From positions 1,053,798 to 1,117,797 of the forward strand of contig SMMW01000171.1 in assembly GCA_004794655.1 (NCBI GenBank): a stretch of DNA of 64,000 bases, in the 5' to 3' direction. This DNA is from Marisa cornuarietis (Eukaryota > Mollusca > Gastropoda > Architaenioglossa > Ampullariidae). Each line of letters opens with the position of its first letter. Position 1 is the stretch's first letter. The notes beneath the pieces are model-generated. The model was not told the origin of the DNA. It did not search any database and worked only from the letters and a program-made list of their open reading frames with translations. The translations under genes were made by a program, and so were the position numbers. Below, in pieces: positions 48,381 to 61,486 of this stretch.

Positions 48381-49482
48381 GAATGCTATAGATTGTTGTC
48401 CCCCTTCCTTTCCCTGACTTCCGTCTCGTCTCCTCGGCCATTAACCTCTCCCCCCCCCCACTACCCCACTACACAGCCAACGTTGCCGGGTGTCAGCCCT
48501 TGACCTTTTCTTTCGCAAGAGCGACCATGTGCGCATTGACTGGCGCGCGTGCAAGAGTGTGTGTGTGTGTGTGTGTGCAATGCTTCCCTGGCTAAGGTAG
48601 TCGGCATCGTCCTTGTAGCCACCACTGGCCGACCTCGAGCGTGACGGGAGGGGGATGGAGGAAAGTGGAGGGTGGGACAGAAAGTCTTCTTGTATCCCAA
48701 CTGGCAGGAGGCTTGGTTAAGAGTAGTTGTATGTATCCACACATTCCGTTTAACATGCACACGCACGCGCACACGCACTCACACACACACGTGTCATGCT
48801 TACTGTAGGCGTGTGAGTCGGTGTGTTCAGGCGCCATTGTAGCTGCCTCACCAGCAGCTTACTGTGGCTGTGTGTGGTGCCGGGTTTATTCTACAGCCTC
48901 ACCTGCTGTAGTGGCTGTGTGCGGACTTGAAATGACTTCCCTCGTCACAAGCTCAGGAGGTTATTTCAAACTTTGGGAGGCACAGGAGCGGTTGCCAGCT
49001 GGGGAATCCCCCGCTGACTATGTGGATGTGTTGTGCTGCTGTCAGTGTTGATGTTGTGCAGCTGACGTAGGCCTACAGTCGACGACGTTTACGCTGTTGT
49101 GGTAACTGAAGTGTTGATGGCGCTGATTATGTTGGTGTCGTCAGTTAAACTCAATGAACTCAAGTTTTCCTCTCACTTCACTTTGGTTTCCTTTGGTGCT
49201 GAGCTTATCTCAGGTCTCGTCTCCTCAGCTCACCTTGCGTGTCTTTCACAGTCACTAGACTTGTAGTCTACAGAAAGTCTCAGGTGGGACTGAGACACTG
49301 GTAGAGGCTAAGCCACGTGACCTCATCACTTTTTGCCGTTTTCAGCAGGTATTAACGTCTGAGACACAAGAGCGCGTCGATGATTGAGGTAACTAAATGA
49401 CTTGGTATACAGAAAAATGTCTGCTTATGGAACAATCATACTGGGGCAGAGTTTCACTAGAAATAGACAGAGATTGAGGTCA

Positions 49483-49688
49483 CATGTAGACATATTGACA
49501 TCCTCAAAAGACATGATGACGTCCTCAAATAGACATGATGACGTCCTCAGATAGACATGATGACGTCCTCAGATAGACATGATGACATCCTTAGACATGA
49601 TTACATCCTCAGATAGAGATGATTACATCCTCAGATAGACATGATTACATCCTCAGATAGACATGATGACGTCCTCAGATAGACATGT
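49483..49688. repeat. 22-bp minisatellite, about 9 copies
   Basis: AGACATGATGACGTCCTCAG plus AT, with GATTACATCC variants in the middle units. Confidence 0.92.
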
Positions 49689-51546
49689 TGCGTGACGAAT
49701 AGACTGAGATGACTACTGCATGATGACTACCCTTAGACTGTAGGACACGTCAGCTGTAGACTGAAGTGGTTACGTCACCAATAGAGTGACATGTTGGTAA
49801 ATAGCCACAGCTCCATGTTTGATGATATTGCAGACTGACGAGGTGGTAGCTGTATCACGGGCGGATGTCATGCTGTTATCACCACTAAGTTTGATGTATC
49901 ACCTGTTGAAGACCAGCGATAATGCCACAAGTCAGACACAGCAGGACAGTCTTGACAAAGTCATGTCACGTGGCCGAGTCAACTGAACATTTCAGTGACG
50001 TGTCACCCGGCTGCTGTCACATTTTCCTTCCTTGTCTCCCGGGATGAGTTTCTTTCTTTTCTTACTTTCCCAGTCATGTACCCATGACCACAAAGATCGC
50101 TGCGAGGTGAAGGAGAGAGGAAACAAGCTGCTGTCAGTCCCGCACTCAATAAAACAAGTTGCAAGATGGCCGATGATTCTGAGAGGCAGATGACAGAGTG
50201 GCTATTGCTAGGTTTAAACTAATAAAATAATTAAAAAAATAAAAATAATAATAAATCCCCATGTGTGCAAGCTGCTTTGTGTGGAAGTAGAATTGTGGAA
50301 GATGACTGCTGGCAGGTATCTTCAGGTGCCAGAGGCTGGACGGGATAAAACGTGGTCAGTTGGCGGTCACGTGACGTCCACCTGCTGCCGTCATCGCCAG
50401 CCTTGACCTTCTCCACTTTAAACAGGGATACACATCATACACTGCTCTAACGCTTGCTTGCCCTTCTCCTCATAGAGGAGTTGTACAGGTGAGACTTGCA
50501 GCAGTGTTAGTACACGTGCTTCAGTAAAGCTCGCCCTACCTGAACAGCGACTTTTTTAAAGCTCAAGAGATAAATCTAACGGACAGGTAGGCAGGTAGGC
50601 AGGCGACATATTTTTCTTCTCAACCTGGTGTTATGAACATTACGGAGCTGCAAAGGTTTGTTTCACGAAGATTATAATTTAAACTTTTGAAATAAGATAC
50701 CGTTAATAACACACGGATCTCGGCATCGTTACTTGGCATTTGTGGAGGTCGTGACCTGTAGGATGCTGCGTGTTAGCTGACCTTGACCTCGTATGATGTT
50801 ACCTGTAAATCACCTTTAGTGCTCGTGCTGCTTTTTTTCTAATTAATTCCTCCTGCCTTCTGTTCCCTGTCCTCATTGTTTGACTTGTTGTGTAAGCTTG
50901 TTGTGGAGTTTGATGAAAGCTAGTCACGTGCACGTCCTTCACGTGTGGTGACGTCATCTGCTCGTTAGGCGCGCTTCTGAGCCGCCGGCCATCGATAGTT
51001 GTGGGAGCAGCAAGCAATTTGTCCTCTGATTGACGCCTTGTTAGTTGTGGGGGAAGAGGGGGTGGGTGGAATGGAAAGTGTTGAGGAGGTGACGGTAGAA
51101 GCTAGGAATAGGTTCTGAGAGAGAGAGGTGGTGGAGAGGGAGGGAGTCACGTGACTGCTGTTGGTTCCCACCCGGCAAATCTTCCGCTGCCTCGACGTTT
51201 TGATGAAACTCTTCATTTGCAAGTACTAGCGAGCGCACGTGTATGTGAGACTGGTGGTGGTAGTGGGCAGATGGGGGGGGCATGCCTTGCTGTACGAACC
51301 ATCCCTCCTCCCCCACCAACTATCGATTATCAACAAAGATTTCCAACTTCTTTACCCTCCCCAACCCCTATTCCCAACGCCCCCTAGCCGCGTGGCCTCC
51401 CCTCCCCTCGGCAGTTTCCACCTGACAGCTCAGTAGCCTGATGTATGGTGCGGTAGAAATGTTTTCCTCTTCCCTGCGCTATGATGCACCACTCACTGCC
51501 GCTACTCTTCCCACCACCACTCGCACAAAACGCGCGCACGATGATG

Positions 51547-52115
51547 TGGGCACAGCACGACATGACACGACAGTACCGACACGTTCAGCTGCACAACACA
51601 TGACACAACACGACAGTGCTGACACATTTAGTTGTACAGCATGACATGACACGACAGTACCGACACGTTCAGCTGCACAACACATGACACAACACGACAG
51701 TGCTGACACATTTAGTTGTACAGCATGACATGACACGACAGTACCGACACGTTCAGCTGCACAACACATGCCACACATCACACAACACGACAGTGCTGAC
51801 ACATTTAGTTGTACAGCATGACATGACACGACAGTACCGACACGTTCAGCTGCACAACACATCACACACATGACAACACGACAGTGCTGACACATTTAGT
51901 TGTACAGCATGACATGACAAGACAGTATTGACACGTTCAGCTGCACAACACATTACACAACATGACAGTGCTGACACATTTAGTTGTACAGCATGACATG
52001 ATACGACAGTACCGACACGCTCAGCTGCACAACACATGACGCTCATGACACAACATGACAGTACTGACACGTTCAGCTGCACAACACATGACACACATGA
52101 CATAACACGACAGTG
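51547..52115. repeat. About 84-bp minisatellite made of two diverged 42-bp halves
   Basis: One half has CGACAGTACCGACACGTTCA plus GCTGCACAACACATGACAC, the other CGACAGTGCTGACACATTTA plus GTTGTACAGCATGACATGA. About 7 higher-order units, with small insertions (ACACATCAC) in some. Confidence 0.92.
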
Positions 52116-52610
52116 CCGACCAGTTCAGCTGCACGTGCGACAGAAGGTGAGATGGCGATGTACAGGACTCAGGAAGTCCATGTGTCCACACTGTGGCAGG
52201 CCGGACATTCCGTGATGACATCTCTAGCCTGGAGTCTTATGGCGACGGGTGATGACGGCTGCTGAAGAAATGATTTTCGGCAATGAGGCCTGCTTGCACG
52301 TGTGTGTGTGTGTGTGCACGCGCGCGTGAATGTTGGGTGCAGAAAAGTGCGGAAGACCAGAAATGGTGTGGCAGTATTCTTTGGGGAAGGGGGGTGAGGT
52401 TGCTATTTCAAAGGCGCTTGATTGGTTGTGTCCAGGGCTGACTGTGAAATGTAGCGAGGGCTTACAGCAGCCTCAGTCTCTACACCAATGTACTTACGGC
52501 GCGCGGTGATGATCTGTGGCGGCCTGCGCTCTCCTCTCACCTCATAATCTCTTGAACATACCTGGCGCGCCTTCGCCCAGCCCTGCATACGCCACCAGCA
52601 GCACAGAAGC

Positions 52611-53723
52611 TCTGTCTATCTGTCTACAGCAGTACACAACCTTTATCTACCTGTCTACAGCAGTACACAACGTTTATCTACCTGTCTACGGCAGTACACA
52701 ACCTTTATCTACCTGTCTACAGCAGTACAGAGCCGTTGTCTATCTGTCTACAGCAGTACAGAGCCGTTGTCTATCTGTCTACAGCAGTACAGAGCCGTTG
52801 TCTATCTGTCTACAGCAGTACAGAGCCGTTGTCTATCTGTCTACAGCAGTACAGAGCCGTTGTCTATCTGTCTACAGCAACACACAACCTTTGTCTATCT
52901 GTCTACAGCATTACAGAACCTTTGTCTATCTGTCTACAGCAGTACAGAACCTTTGTCTATCTGTCTACAGCAACACAGAACCTTTGTCTATCTGTCTACA
53001 GCAGTACACAACCTTTGTCTATCTGTCTACAGCATTACAGAACCTTTGTCTATCTGTCTACAGCATTACAGAACCTTTGTCTATCTGTCTACAGCATTAC
53101 AGAACCTTTGTCTATCTGTCTACAGCATTACAGAACCTTTGTCTGTCTGTCTACAGCATTACAGAACCTTTGTCTATCTGTCTACAGCAACACAGAACCT
53201 TTGTCTATCTGTCTACAGCATTACAGAACCTTTGTCTATCTGTCTACAGCATTACAGAACCTTTGTCTATCTGTCTACAGCATTACAGAACCTTTGTCTA
53301 TCTGTCTACAGCATTACAGAACCTTTGTCTGTCTACAGCAGTACAGAGCCGTTGTCTATCTGTCTACAGCAGTACAGAGCCGTTGTCTATCTTTCTACAG
53401 CAGTACACAACCTTTGTCTATCTGTCTACAGCAACACAGAACCTTTGTCTATCTGTCTACAGCAGTACACAACCTTTGTCTATCTGTCTACAGCAACACA
53501 GAACCTTTGTCTATCTGTCTACAGCAGTACAGAACCTTTGTCTATCTGTCTACAGCAACACAGAACCTTTGTCTATCTGTCTACAGCAACACAGAACCTT
53601 TGTCTATCTGTCTACAGCAGTACACAACCTTTGTCTGTCTACAGCAGTACACAACCTCTGTCTACAGCAACACAAAAGCGCTGTCTACAGCACTACTGAA
53701 GTTTTGTCCGTCTATAGCAATAC
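52611..53723. repeat. 31-bp minisatellite, about 36 copies
   Basis: TCTATCTGTCTACAGCAGTA plus CAGAACCTTTG; variants are CACAACC, GAGCCG, CAACA and CATTA. All three plus-strand frames are free of stops in the unit, which produces three overlapping frames of 310-453 residues. The right end decays to CTGTCTACAGCA fragments. Confidence 0.96.
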
Positions 53724-53957
53724 CCAGTTTGTGTCTGCTCTTGTGTTCCCCTCTCACCCTTACAACTCCTGCCATGTACCCGAGTTGTTGTTGGACGACA
53801 AGGCGATGGGGTGGGGACAGCCGACGGACGTGTCCCGTAACGAGATCGTCTCGAGGTTTCACGCAGAGAATTGGTGAAGGTTCTTGATGATGAGAAAGGA
53901 ATTCGATACTTGATGTCACGTGATGCACTAGATGAGAGAGTGGCAAGGGGGGGGGGG

Positions 53958-54166
53958 CAGAGGCGGCCTTTGTGGTGGTGGTGGGGGGGGCAACTGGGGC
54001 AACCAACCCAGGCTCCTCGCCTTAGGGGGGCCCCGCAATAGGAGATTCTTGTGGTACGGTATATATGGTATATAGTCTACACTTAGGGTTCCCGGCCCCC
54101 GGGGGCCCCGCATACAACACTCGCCCTGGGCCCCGTGGGGCCCCGCGTACTGCTAGGTCGTTATTG
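53958..54166. mobile_element. Non-autonomous hAT-like element, copy 2
   Basis: It starts CAGAGGCGGCCTTTG like copy 1 at 13339. It shares the GATTCTTGTGGTA block, TATATGGTATATAG-type centre, GGCCCCCGGGGGCCCCGCAT and the CTCGCCCTGGGCCCC end. It sits next to a G-run, so no clean target duplication can be named. Its right end (GTTATTG) is more diverged than that of copy 1. Confidence 0.65.
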
Positions 54167-54615
54167 CAGGGAGGGGGGAGCACAGGTAGTTGCTGGTGTC
54201 CTGCTACCGGAACAAGGTGAGGGTTACAGCTGCCTGGTGTGTTTAGCCCCGACGTCCTTGTAGCAGGACGGGTGGATGATGGGAAGCAGTGGGGTGAGTG
54301 AAATTTCATGATCACACCCCTACCACTACCACCCCTAGCGGCGTCGCCTGCAGTTCTCCGACTCCACGGGGCGACTTGACCGACACCTTGCTTGCCGCAC
54401 GCTGTCTGTGCACCACATCGCCGTCCTACGCATCAGGGACTGCACCCGGCACCTTCACCCGGCACCCTGTGGTGCTCGGTAGCTGCGGTGGTCGTTTCAG
54501 TTTCCACCGACGGACCCCCCCCCCAAAAAAACAAAAAAACAAAAAACAAAGTACCCGTGGTCATCGGGGTGTAGCGGGTTACACAGGCTTACGGATGGAA
54601 AAGGTGACGAGCTTG

Positions 54616-54740
54616 GCCGACTGTTCATGTCCTATACACGGCCGACTGTTCATGTCCTATACACTGCCAACTGTTCATGTCCTATACACGGCCGACTGTT
54701 CATGTCCTATACACGACAGACTGTTCATGTCCTATACACG
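54616..54740. repeat. 25-bp tandem repeat, 5 copies
   Basis: GGCCGACTGTTCATGTCCTA plus TACAC; single-base variants (TGCCAAC, GACAGAC). Confidence 0.92.
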
Positions 54741-55129
54741 GTTTGTTGGTCCCAATACTTTTCCATTTAACGGTCCAAAGTAAAGGTGATGCTCATGTGG
54801 ACAAGGTGGCTGTGATGTTGATATGAACATGAAGGGGATGTTCATATTAAAGGCAGAACGTTTATATGAACATGAACATGTTTATGTGGACAGAGTGACA
54901 GTCGATATGAATATGGAAAGCCTGACAGTTGATGTACAGGTAAGATGTCAGTTGTGACATGTCAGGGCCGGAGGAGCTGTTTCCTACAGTTGACTACAAG
55001 ACTCCTGTAGGGGCTGGACTCTCCTAAAGACCCTCGGTAACTGCTGCCACACACCGACACCCTGTTGGAGCCCACACTGCTGGCACTGCCTGGGCTAGTA
55101 AATAACTTCAGTGACTGCTCTCTGACAAA

Positions 55130-55250
55130 GTGCAGGTAACTCCTTCATGAGAAAGGGCAGGTAACTCCTTCATGAGAAAGTGCAGGTAACTCCTTCATGA
55201 GAAAGGGCAGGTAACTCCTTCATGAGAAAGTGCAGGTAACTCCTTCATGA
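55130..55250. repeat. 25-bp tandem repeat, about 5 copies
   Basis: GCAGGTAACTCCTTCATGAG plus AAAGT or AAAGG, alternating in 50-bp pairs. Each unit contains AG|GTAACT, which looks like a 5' splice site; no exon is visible next to it. Confidence 0.92.
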
Positions 55251-56921
55251 CTTCGCAGAGTACACAGTGGTCGTGACTTTCTGTTGTTCCCCAAAAGTAG
55301 GAAACAGTTTTTGTAATGAAGGCATCTCACCTGCCTTCTCTCACCTGCCTTCTCTCTGCACTACTTCTCGTCCTACTGCTGTCTCTGTTGCCGTCCACTA
55401 GTGGCACTCGCTAGGTACGCCTCTTGTCGGGACCAGCACCTGGAGTACCCGACTGGGCGAGGAGTACCCACTGGGCGACTACCCGGTTGAAGCAGAAGCA
55501 ATGACTCCAGAGCGGAGTGTGGTGGTGTTGGGATGAGAGGTTCATGAGAGGAAGGTGTATGGACATCCAGCCGGTCAGGCGTCAAGGGAGGTCAGCTTGT
55601 TACAAATATTTTGTGTCACAGCGTGAAAGACGGGCTTAGGGCAGCAGTGTGTGCTGCCGTGTTATGGAGTGATGGAGAGATGGAGTGCTGTGTCAACGCT
55701 GGTCTTCGTCTTCTGTCTCCTCCTGTTGTTCGGTCTTTCTCCCCCCCCCCCAATTCTGCTCTGTGTGTGTGTGTGTGTGATGTCACCTGACCAGACGTCT
55801 CATGATCATGTAAAGACCTGTGTGACGTCAGACTGGTGGTGTGGCCTTCCTACTCCTCCTCCTCCCCCCCCCCAGCCGCTGAGTTGTGGAGGTTAAGTGG
55901 CTAAGTAGTGGTAGCGACCTCGCTAGCTCTGTACCTCATTGTAAGTAGGTTTAGCGATGTTCACTGTTACATCCTATGCTAGGTATCATAGTCGGTAGTT
56001 CACCGTAAGGTTGGTTGTACCAGTAGACCCCCACCCCCCGCCACCACCCCATCACCCCGCATTTGTGAGGTCAGGAAAGACGCGCCGACAGACGTGTGTA
56101 GTTTTTACCTGGCTGCCCTCCTATCCACCCCATCACCTGAGGAGGCATGCGTGTAGTAAGGGTAAAAACACCGGCACTGACTGTGCCTGCAGGTCTTCGC
56201 TAGTACCGCTAGCAGCCGGCAGCCTATAAGGCTACATGAAGGAAGAAGCATTAACTACACGTGCGCTGTACTACTTTTTCCTCATTGCAGTTCCGGTATC
56301 CGCACAAAGACAATGAGGCTAACATCAAGTAAGGTACTGGGGCCACGCTGGGCCTCTACGCGCACGCGCACGCACACACACCACGCGCGCGCACACACAC
56401 ACACACACACAGGAGAATGCGGAGTTGGCTGGGCGAGTGTCATTGCACCATCACACACACACACACACACGCACCTACACACAAACGTACTGGGGCTGAC
56501 TTGTGTCGACATCTCATTGCATAATCACAGTCTTCACGTCCTGTGCCGTCAGCTCGTGTCGGAGTCTGTACCTCTTCTCGCACAGACTGCACGTGCCTTT
56601 CCTGCCAGAGCCCGGGGTACAGCGCGCACGTGTGACTGTGTGGAATGTGCTGTGTGTGCCGGTGTCCATGCTGACCACTCACGTGACTGACTGACCGCGC
56701 TCCCTGCGGACCGTGACTTCGGCTGCTGCAGTGGTCAGCGCGAGACACGCTGGCTGCTAGCGGAGGGTGCGCCGTGTGCGTGTCAGTGACGTGCATCACA
56801 CCAAGTGTCTGTCTCGAGCCTTGGTGACGTTCACATACCGGATATCGGGCATCCTTGTGACGTATCCTGAGGTAGCAGCCTGTCCTTTACGTCTGCGCTG
56901 CAGGTACTCGAGATGTGTGTT

Positions 56922-56952
<31 letters not shown>

Positions 56953-57390
56953 GGTCATGTGCGGGCGAGTTTTGGGGGAGCAGTGTGTGTGTCAGTGTCA
57001 GGTGACAGCGCGATGGTGTGGGGTCCACTGTAACGTCTTCAGTCCGTGTGAATATCCGTGTGACATGCTATGATATAATAGAGCTAGTATAATAGTGACA
57101 GTACGTGACATGCTGTGTGCCACAGTGCTAGTACAGGACATGACAGTGCCAGTGTCATGACTATCGAAGGGGGGGTTAATTAGGAGACGGGGGTGGATGG
57201 GTGTTGATGTGCTACGTGAGGCCGGAAGCTCCGCCCGTCTGTTGCTGGCATCAAGGTGCTGTGCTGTCAGCCCTGGTGCTGCTTGGTGTGGTGTGTGATG
57301 TGTGATGTGGTGTGATGTCATGTGTGATGTGATGTCATGTATCATGTGCAGACTTTCATGGCCGATTGCTGGCGGTCACATGTGAGGCCT

Positions 57391-58109
57391 TTTGTGTACC
57401 TGGTGTGTTACACTATATGAGTGTGTTGAAGTTCTCTGTCTCTGTGTGTCGTAATGTATCAATGTGCTGAGACTGTGTGTACCCTGTGTGTTACACTATA
57501 TGAGTGTGTTGAAGTTCTCTGTCTCTGTGTGTCGTAATGTATCAATGTGCTGAGACTGTGTGTACCCTGTGTGTTACACTATATGAGTGTGTTGAAGTTC
57601 TCTGTCTCTGTGTGTCGTAATGTATCAATGTGTTGAGACTGTGTGTACCCTGTGTGTTACACTATATGAGTGTGTTGAAGCTCTGTGTGTCGTAATGTAT
57701 CAATGTGTTGAGACTGTGTGTACCCTGTGTGTTACACTATATGAGTGTGTTGAAGCTCTGTGTGTCGTAATGTATGAATGTGTTAACACTGTGTGTACCC
57801 TGTGTGTTACACTATATGAGTTTGTTGAAGCTCTGTGTGTCGTAATGTATGAATGTGTTAACACCGTGTGTACCCTGTGTGTTACACTATATGAGTGTGT
57901 TGAAGCTCTGTGTGTCGTAATGTATCAATGTGTTAACACCGTGTGTACCCTGTGTGTTACACTATATGAGTGTGTTGAAGCTCTGTGTGTCGTAATGTAT
58001 CAATGTGTTGAGACTGTGTGTACCCTGTGTGTTACACTATATGAGTGTGTTGAAGCTCTGTGTGTCGTAATGTATGAATGTGTTAACACCGTGTGTACCC
58101 TGTGTGTTG
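57391..58109. repeat. 83-bp then 75-bp minisatellite, about 9 copies
   Basis: GTGTGTTACACTATATGAGT recurs. The first three or four units are 83 bp (with TTCTCTGTCTCTG); later units lost 8 bp and are 75 bp. The 255-residue plus-strand frame covers the 75-bp part. Confidence 0.95.
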
Positions 58110-58345
58110 CGGTTTGTGGTTTCTTCAGAAAGCAACAAGGCCTCGCGTGCAGGCCGCTACTTACATACATTCCTCACTGGGCAAAGTGCCGGCGTGAAAT
58201 GTCCACAGAGCTACTGCCACAGTGTCAGTGTACTGACATTGCACTTGTCACCATGTTGCCGACTATTCTAATCTTCCCGACATTTGCCCTTAAAGTCACG
58301 ATGTGTGACGGCGGGCTGACAGAACTGTCAGACTTCCTTGGTATC

Positions 58346-59084
58346 AGTCTCATGTCTCACTCACACGGCGCACTACAAGACCTGTAGTCTCATGTCTCAT
58401 TCACACGGCGCACTACAAGACCTGTAGTCTCATGTCTCATTCACACGGCGCACTACAAGACCTGTAGTCTCACGTATCACTCACACGACGCACTACAAGA
58501 CCTGTAGTCTCATGTCTCATTCACACGGCGCACTACAAGACCTGTAGTCTCATGTCTCATTCACACGGCGCACTACAAGACCTGTAGTCTCATGTCTCAC
58601 TCACACGGCGCACTACAAGACCTGTAGTCTCATGTCTCACTCACACGGCGCACTACAAGACCTGTAGTCTCATGTCTCATTCACACGGCGCATTACAAGA
58701 CCTGTAGTCTCACGTCTCACTCACACGACGCACTACAAGACCTGTAGTCTCATGTCTCATTCACACGGCGCACTACAAGACCTGTAGTCTCACGTATCAC
58801 TCACACGACGCACTACAAGACCTGTAGTCTCATGTCTCATTCACACGGCGCACTACAAGACCTGTAGTCTCATGTCTCATTCACACGGCGCACTACAAGA
58901 CCTGTAGTCTCATGTCTCACTCACACGGCGCACTACAAGAGTTGTAGTCTCATGTCTCACTCACACGACGTCCATGACCTGTAGTCTCATGTCTCACTCA
59001 CACGGCGCACTACAAAACCTGTAGTCTCATGTCTCACTCACACGGCGTCCATGACATGTAGTCTCATGTCTCACTCACACGGCG
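58346..59084. repeat. 40-bp minisatellite, about 18 copies
   Basis: CCTGTAGTCTCATGTCTCAT plus TCACACGGCGCACTACAAGA. Variants GACG, CACGTATCAC and GTCCATGAC occur; the last units are degenerate. Confidence 0.96.
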
Positions 59085-59601
59085 TACACGTCCGGCAGAC
59101 TTTATTCACACCCTTCACATCTGTGTGTGTCTCACAGAGCCAGTGCTAGTCCTGCAGACCTTGGCGATCCTTTCACTTGCCGTCACCACGTGCTGACCTC
59201 TTCTGTCCGGCAGCTTGTGACGTTTCGTGTGCGCTTCGCAGTTTTGTTGTCATGAATGGTAACCTAGGTGACGTAGGGTATCTGCCGGCTTGTCGTCTGT
59301 TGTTGTAGACGAGACAACGCCTCTTAAGTCCATCCGTGTCACCACCCCCCTCCCCGTCCATCGCTCGCTTACTATTGTCTGTCGGCTGCTGGGCTAGGCG
59401 GCCACTTTGATCTTGACCTACTCACCTGAAAGTGTGACTCGCACCTAGATATGCAGGCCCCTCGTCACGGCTCGTCTGCTCACTACGTCAACGTTTGATC
59501 AGTGATGGCGTGGCTGTGACGTCAGTGAAATCTGCAAGCAGCAGTGAGCCTGGTCATCGTAGATAACAGTTGTTATTATCGTCTCTCGTCTAGCAGGACA
59601 G

Positions 59602-59897
59602 CGTGACGTGACAGTACAGGATACCGTGACAAAACCCAGGCGACGTGACGTGACAGTACAGGATACCGTGACAAAAACCAGGCGACGTGACGTGACAGTA
59701 CAGGATACCGTGACAAAAACCAGGCGACGTGACGTGACAGTACAGGATACCGTGACAAAAACCAGGCGACGTGACGTGACAGTACAGGATACCGTGACAA
59801 AAACCAGGCGACGTGACGTGACAGTACAGGATACCGTGACAAAAACCAGGCGACGTGACGTGACAGTACAGGATACCGTGACAAAAACCAGGCGACA
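59602..59897. repeat. 42-bp minisatellite, 7 copies
   Basis: GACGTGACGTGACAGTACAG plus GATACCGTGACAAAAACCAGGC. Nearly identical copies. Each unit holds two ACGTGAC words. Open frames on both strands follow from a period of 42. Confidence 0.96.
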
Positions 59898-60700
59898 TAG
59901 GACATAGGACAGCAGGGCGTGATATGATAACTAGGTTATAGGGCTATAGTGTTGGTGTCGCACTTCTGCTTTATGCACGAGTCGTGCGTACGCGCTGTCA
60001 GACAGACTAGCATAAGGTAGAATAGATAGCTTGGGAAAGGAATTAGCTGGTAAGGCAGAGTTACGGCAACAGCCGCCTTGCTGGTGCCAGCCACAGTAGT
60101 GGACAACAGGACCAGGGATGCTTCACTGCCGGGTATCTCTTTGAGATCGGCTAGGTCGGGGGAATGGATGGCCGCTTACGTCAGCACTAGCGCAGGACAG
60201 AAGCGGGTAACGGCGGGTATCGCCGCAGGGGGTTCTTTCAAGAGGAGAGATCACAGGCCACGGTGTGGCCGTTAATTACGGGTACCTAGTGTGGGACAAC
60301 AGCGCTTGTCGTTATTGTCAGTGACTGGACACCAGTAGTGAATAGAGAGGCAGACGTGATGACGCCGTAGTCAGATCGCGTCACTAGTAGAGGGGGCAGG
60401 AATAAGTCAGGACTGACCACCTGTCTGTCATGTGTTAGCTAGGTAGTGATTGGATGTAGCTATGTAGCAGAAGGTTGGAAGGAAGAGTGTATGTATGCTT
60501 GACCAATCGTTAGAGAGAATGATCCTCACGGATGAGGATTTAGCATAGAGACCGGCGAGAACTCGCGGTCTTCGCACTGGAATCTCGAGGGAGAAGGTTG
60601 TAGCAGAGATGTGTTGAAGGCTGTTCAGAGTCTCCGCTGAGAGTTAGTCTGGGAATCGTGACTACTTCAGCACAACCGACTTCAGAGGTGCGTTAAGACC

Positions 60701-60718
60701 CACTCTTGGTACAGAGTG
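60701..60718 (+). other. Conserved 6-bp hairpin in the LTR-like region (copy 2)
   Basis: CACTCT pairs with AGAGTG around the loop TGGTAC. Copy 1 has the loop TAAAAC, so the stem is kept while the loop changed. Confidence 0.5.
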
Positions 60719-61159
60719 CACAACGTTTGTATCACCAGTGGCTGTCGGTGGTAGACAGCAGAGGTAGAGCTGGTAGACAAGCGTTGGTCCTCAGGCGCGG
60801 TTAAGCTCTGATCGCAGTCCGGCCTTGAGGACGAGTCACGTGGTGGCACGTGGCAGTGCCAGAGTCTCTGTGTTCGTGGAAAAGGCAGCAACGACTGGCG
60901 GAGTGACATCTACGGATTTTCAGACGTCAAGACATCGGAGGGCCCTCCACATCGCGAGAGACATTCTTGTGTAGAGAGATAAGTGACGAGTGTGTTGTGT
61001 TGTGTGTTGTGTAGTAGTTAGGCTATTAGTGACTCACGTTATCTGGATTAGGAGTAGAAATACCGGGAAGCCTAGAGAGCGAGCTAACGTTAAACTTTGC
61101 AGCATTTGTATCTTTTATGTTCATTGTGGTCAAACTCTCGATATTAATAATTGTTTTAA

Positions 61160-61253
61160 TATACTAAATTGCCTTCTGTTGTTCTTGGGGACGTACGCTG
61201 GGGGCTCGAGTCAGTGAATCTTTATTTGCAATTTAGTATAAGTGTGTGCGTAC
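61160..61253 (+). ncRNA. Candidate pseudoknotted RNA element (copy 2)
   Basis: Helix A: 61160-61172 (TATACTAAATTGC) with 61228-61240 (GCAATTTAGTATA), 13 bp. Helix B: 61193-61198 (GTACGC) with 61248-61253 (GCGTAC), 6 bp. Compared with copy 1, two A pairs change C-G to T-A and A-T, and one B pair changes G-C to A-T, always on both strands. The primer-binding-site-like motif follows strand B directly, as in copy 1. Confidence 0.6.
61199..61212 (+). other. Primer-binding-site-like motif (copy 2)
   Basis: TGGGGGCTCGAGTC, identical to 2641-2654. Confidence 0.45.
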
Positions 61254-61375
61254 ACGTACATGTCGGCGTGAGTTGGTCGAGGTGTCGAGAGTGTGATTAG
61301 CCCGAGGCGACGGCAATCGCAACCTCTGACCATCTTCGCGTGCTCTTTCCCCGGAGTTCACGACAGACATACACA

Positions 61376-61486
61376 GGGTTGCATGACATGACATACAAAG
61401 GGCGTATGACATGACATACACAGAGCGGCATGACATGACATGACGTACACAAGGCGGCATGACATGACACACATTGGGTGGCATGA
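61376..61486. repeat. Irregular tandem repeat of GCATGACATGACATACAC type
   Basis: Four to five units of about 27 bp with GACATGACATACA cores. Units differ in length by duplication of GACAT. Confidence 0.75.

Larger units (their letters stand above)
60680..61300 (+). mobile_element. Second, diverged copy of the retroelement LTR/leader region
   Basis: Related to 1780-2760. Shared in order: AGAGGTG and the CACTCT hairpin, GTGACTCACGTTATCTGGAT-type sequence (compare GACTCACTAGTTATTTGGAT at 2449), AACTCTCG, TATTAATAATT, the helix A strand, CGCTGGGGGCTCGAGTC, the helix A' and B' strands, GTCGGCGTG and GTCGAGAGTGT. No pol sequence follows, and a short GACATGACATAC repeat starts at about 61380. The upstream limit is not clear; similarity (TTGACCAATCG at 60499, TGACCAATCG at 1599) suggests it may start before 60500. 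Confidence 0.6.

Noticed and set aside
52516..53887. Three overlapping plus-strand frames of 310-453 residues with TALQNLCLSVYS-type repeats
   Set aside because: Stop-free reading of the 31-bp array in every frame; not a protein.
56291..56328. A 38-nt candidate exon (CTCATTGCAG acceptor, CAA|GTAAGG donor) reading FRYPHKDNEANI
   Set aside because: It starts in phase 0 and ends in phase 2. Joining it to the exon at 62853 shifts the frame and gives a stop within eight codons, while skipping it gives a good PAS join. It could only be real with a further unseen exon or as a poison exon.
57620..58387. 255-residue plus-strand frame, cysteine-rich repeats
   Set aside because: The cysteines come from TGT in GTGTGTGT-type repeat DNA (75-bp array); not a cysteine-rich secreted protein.
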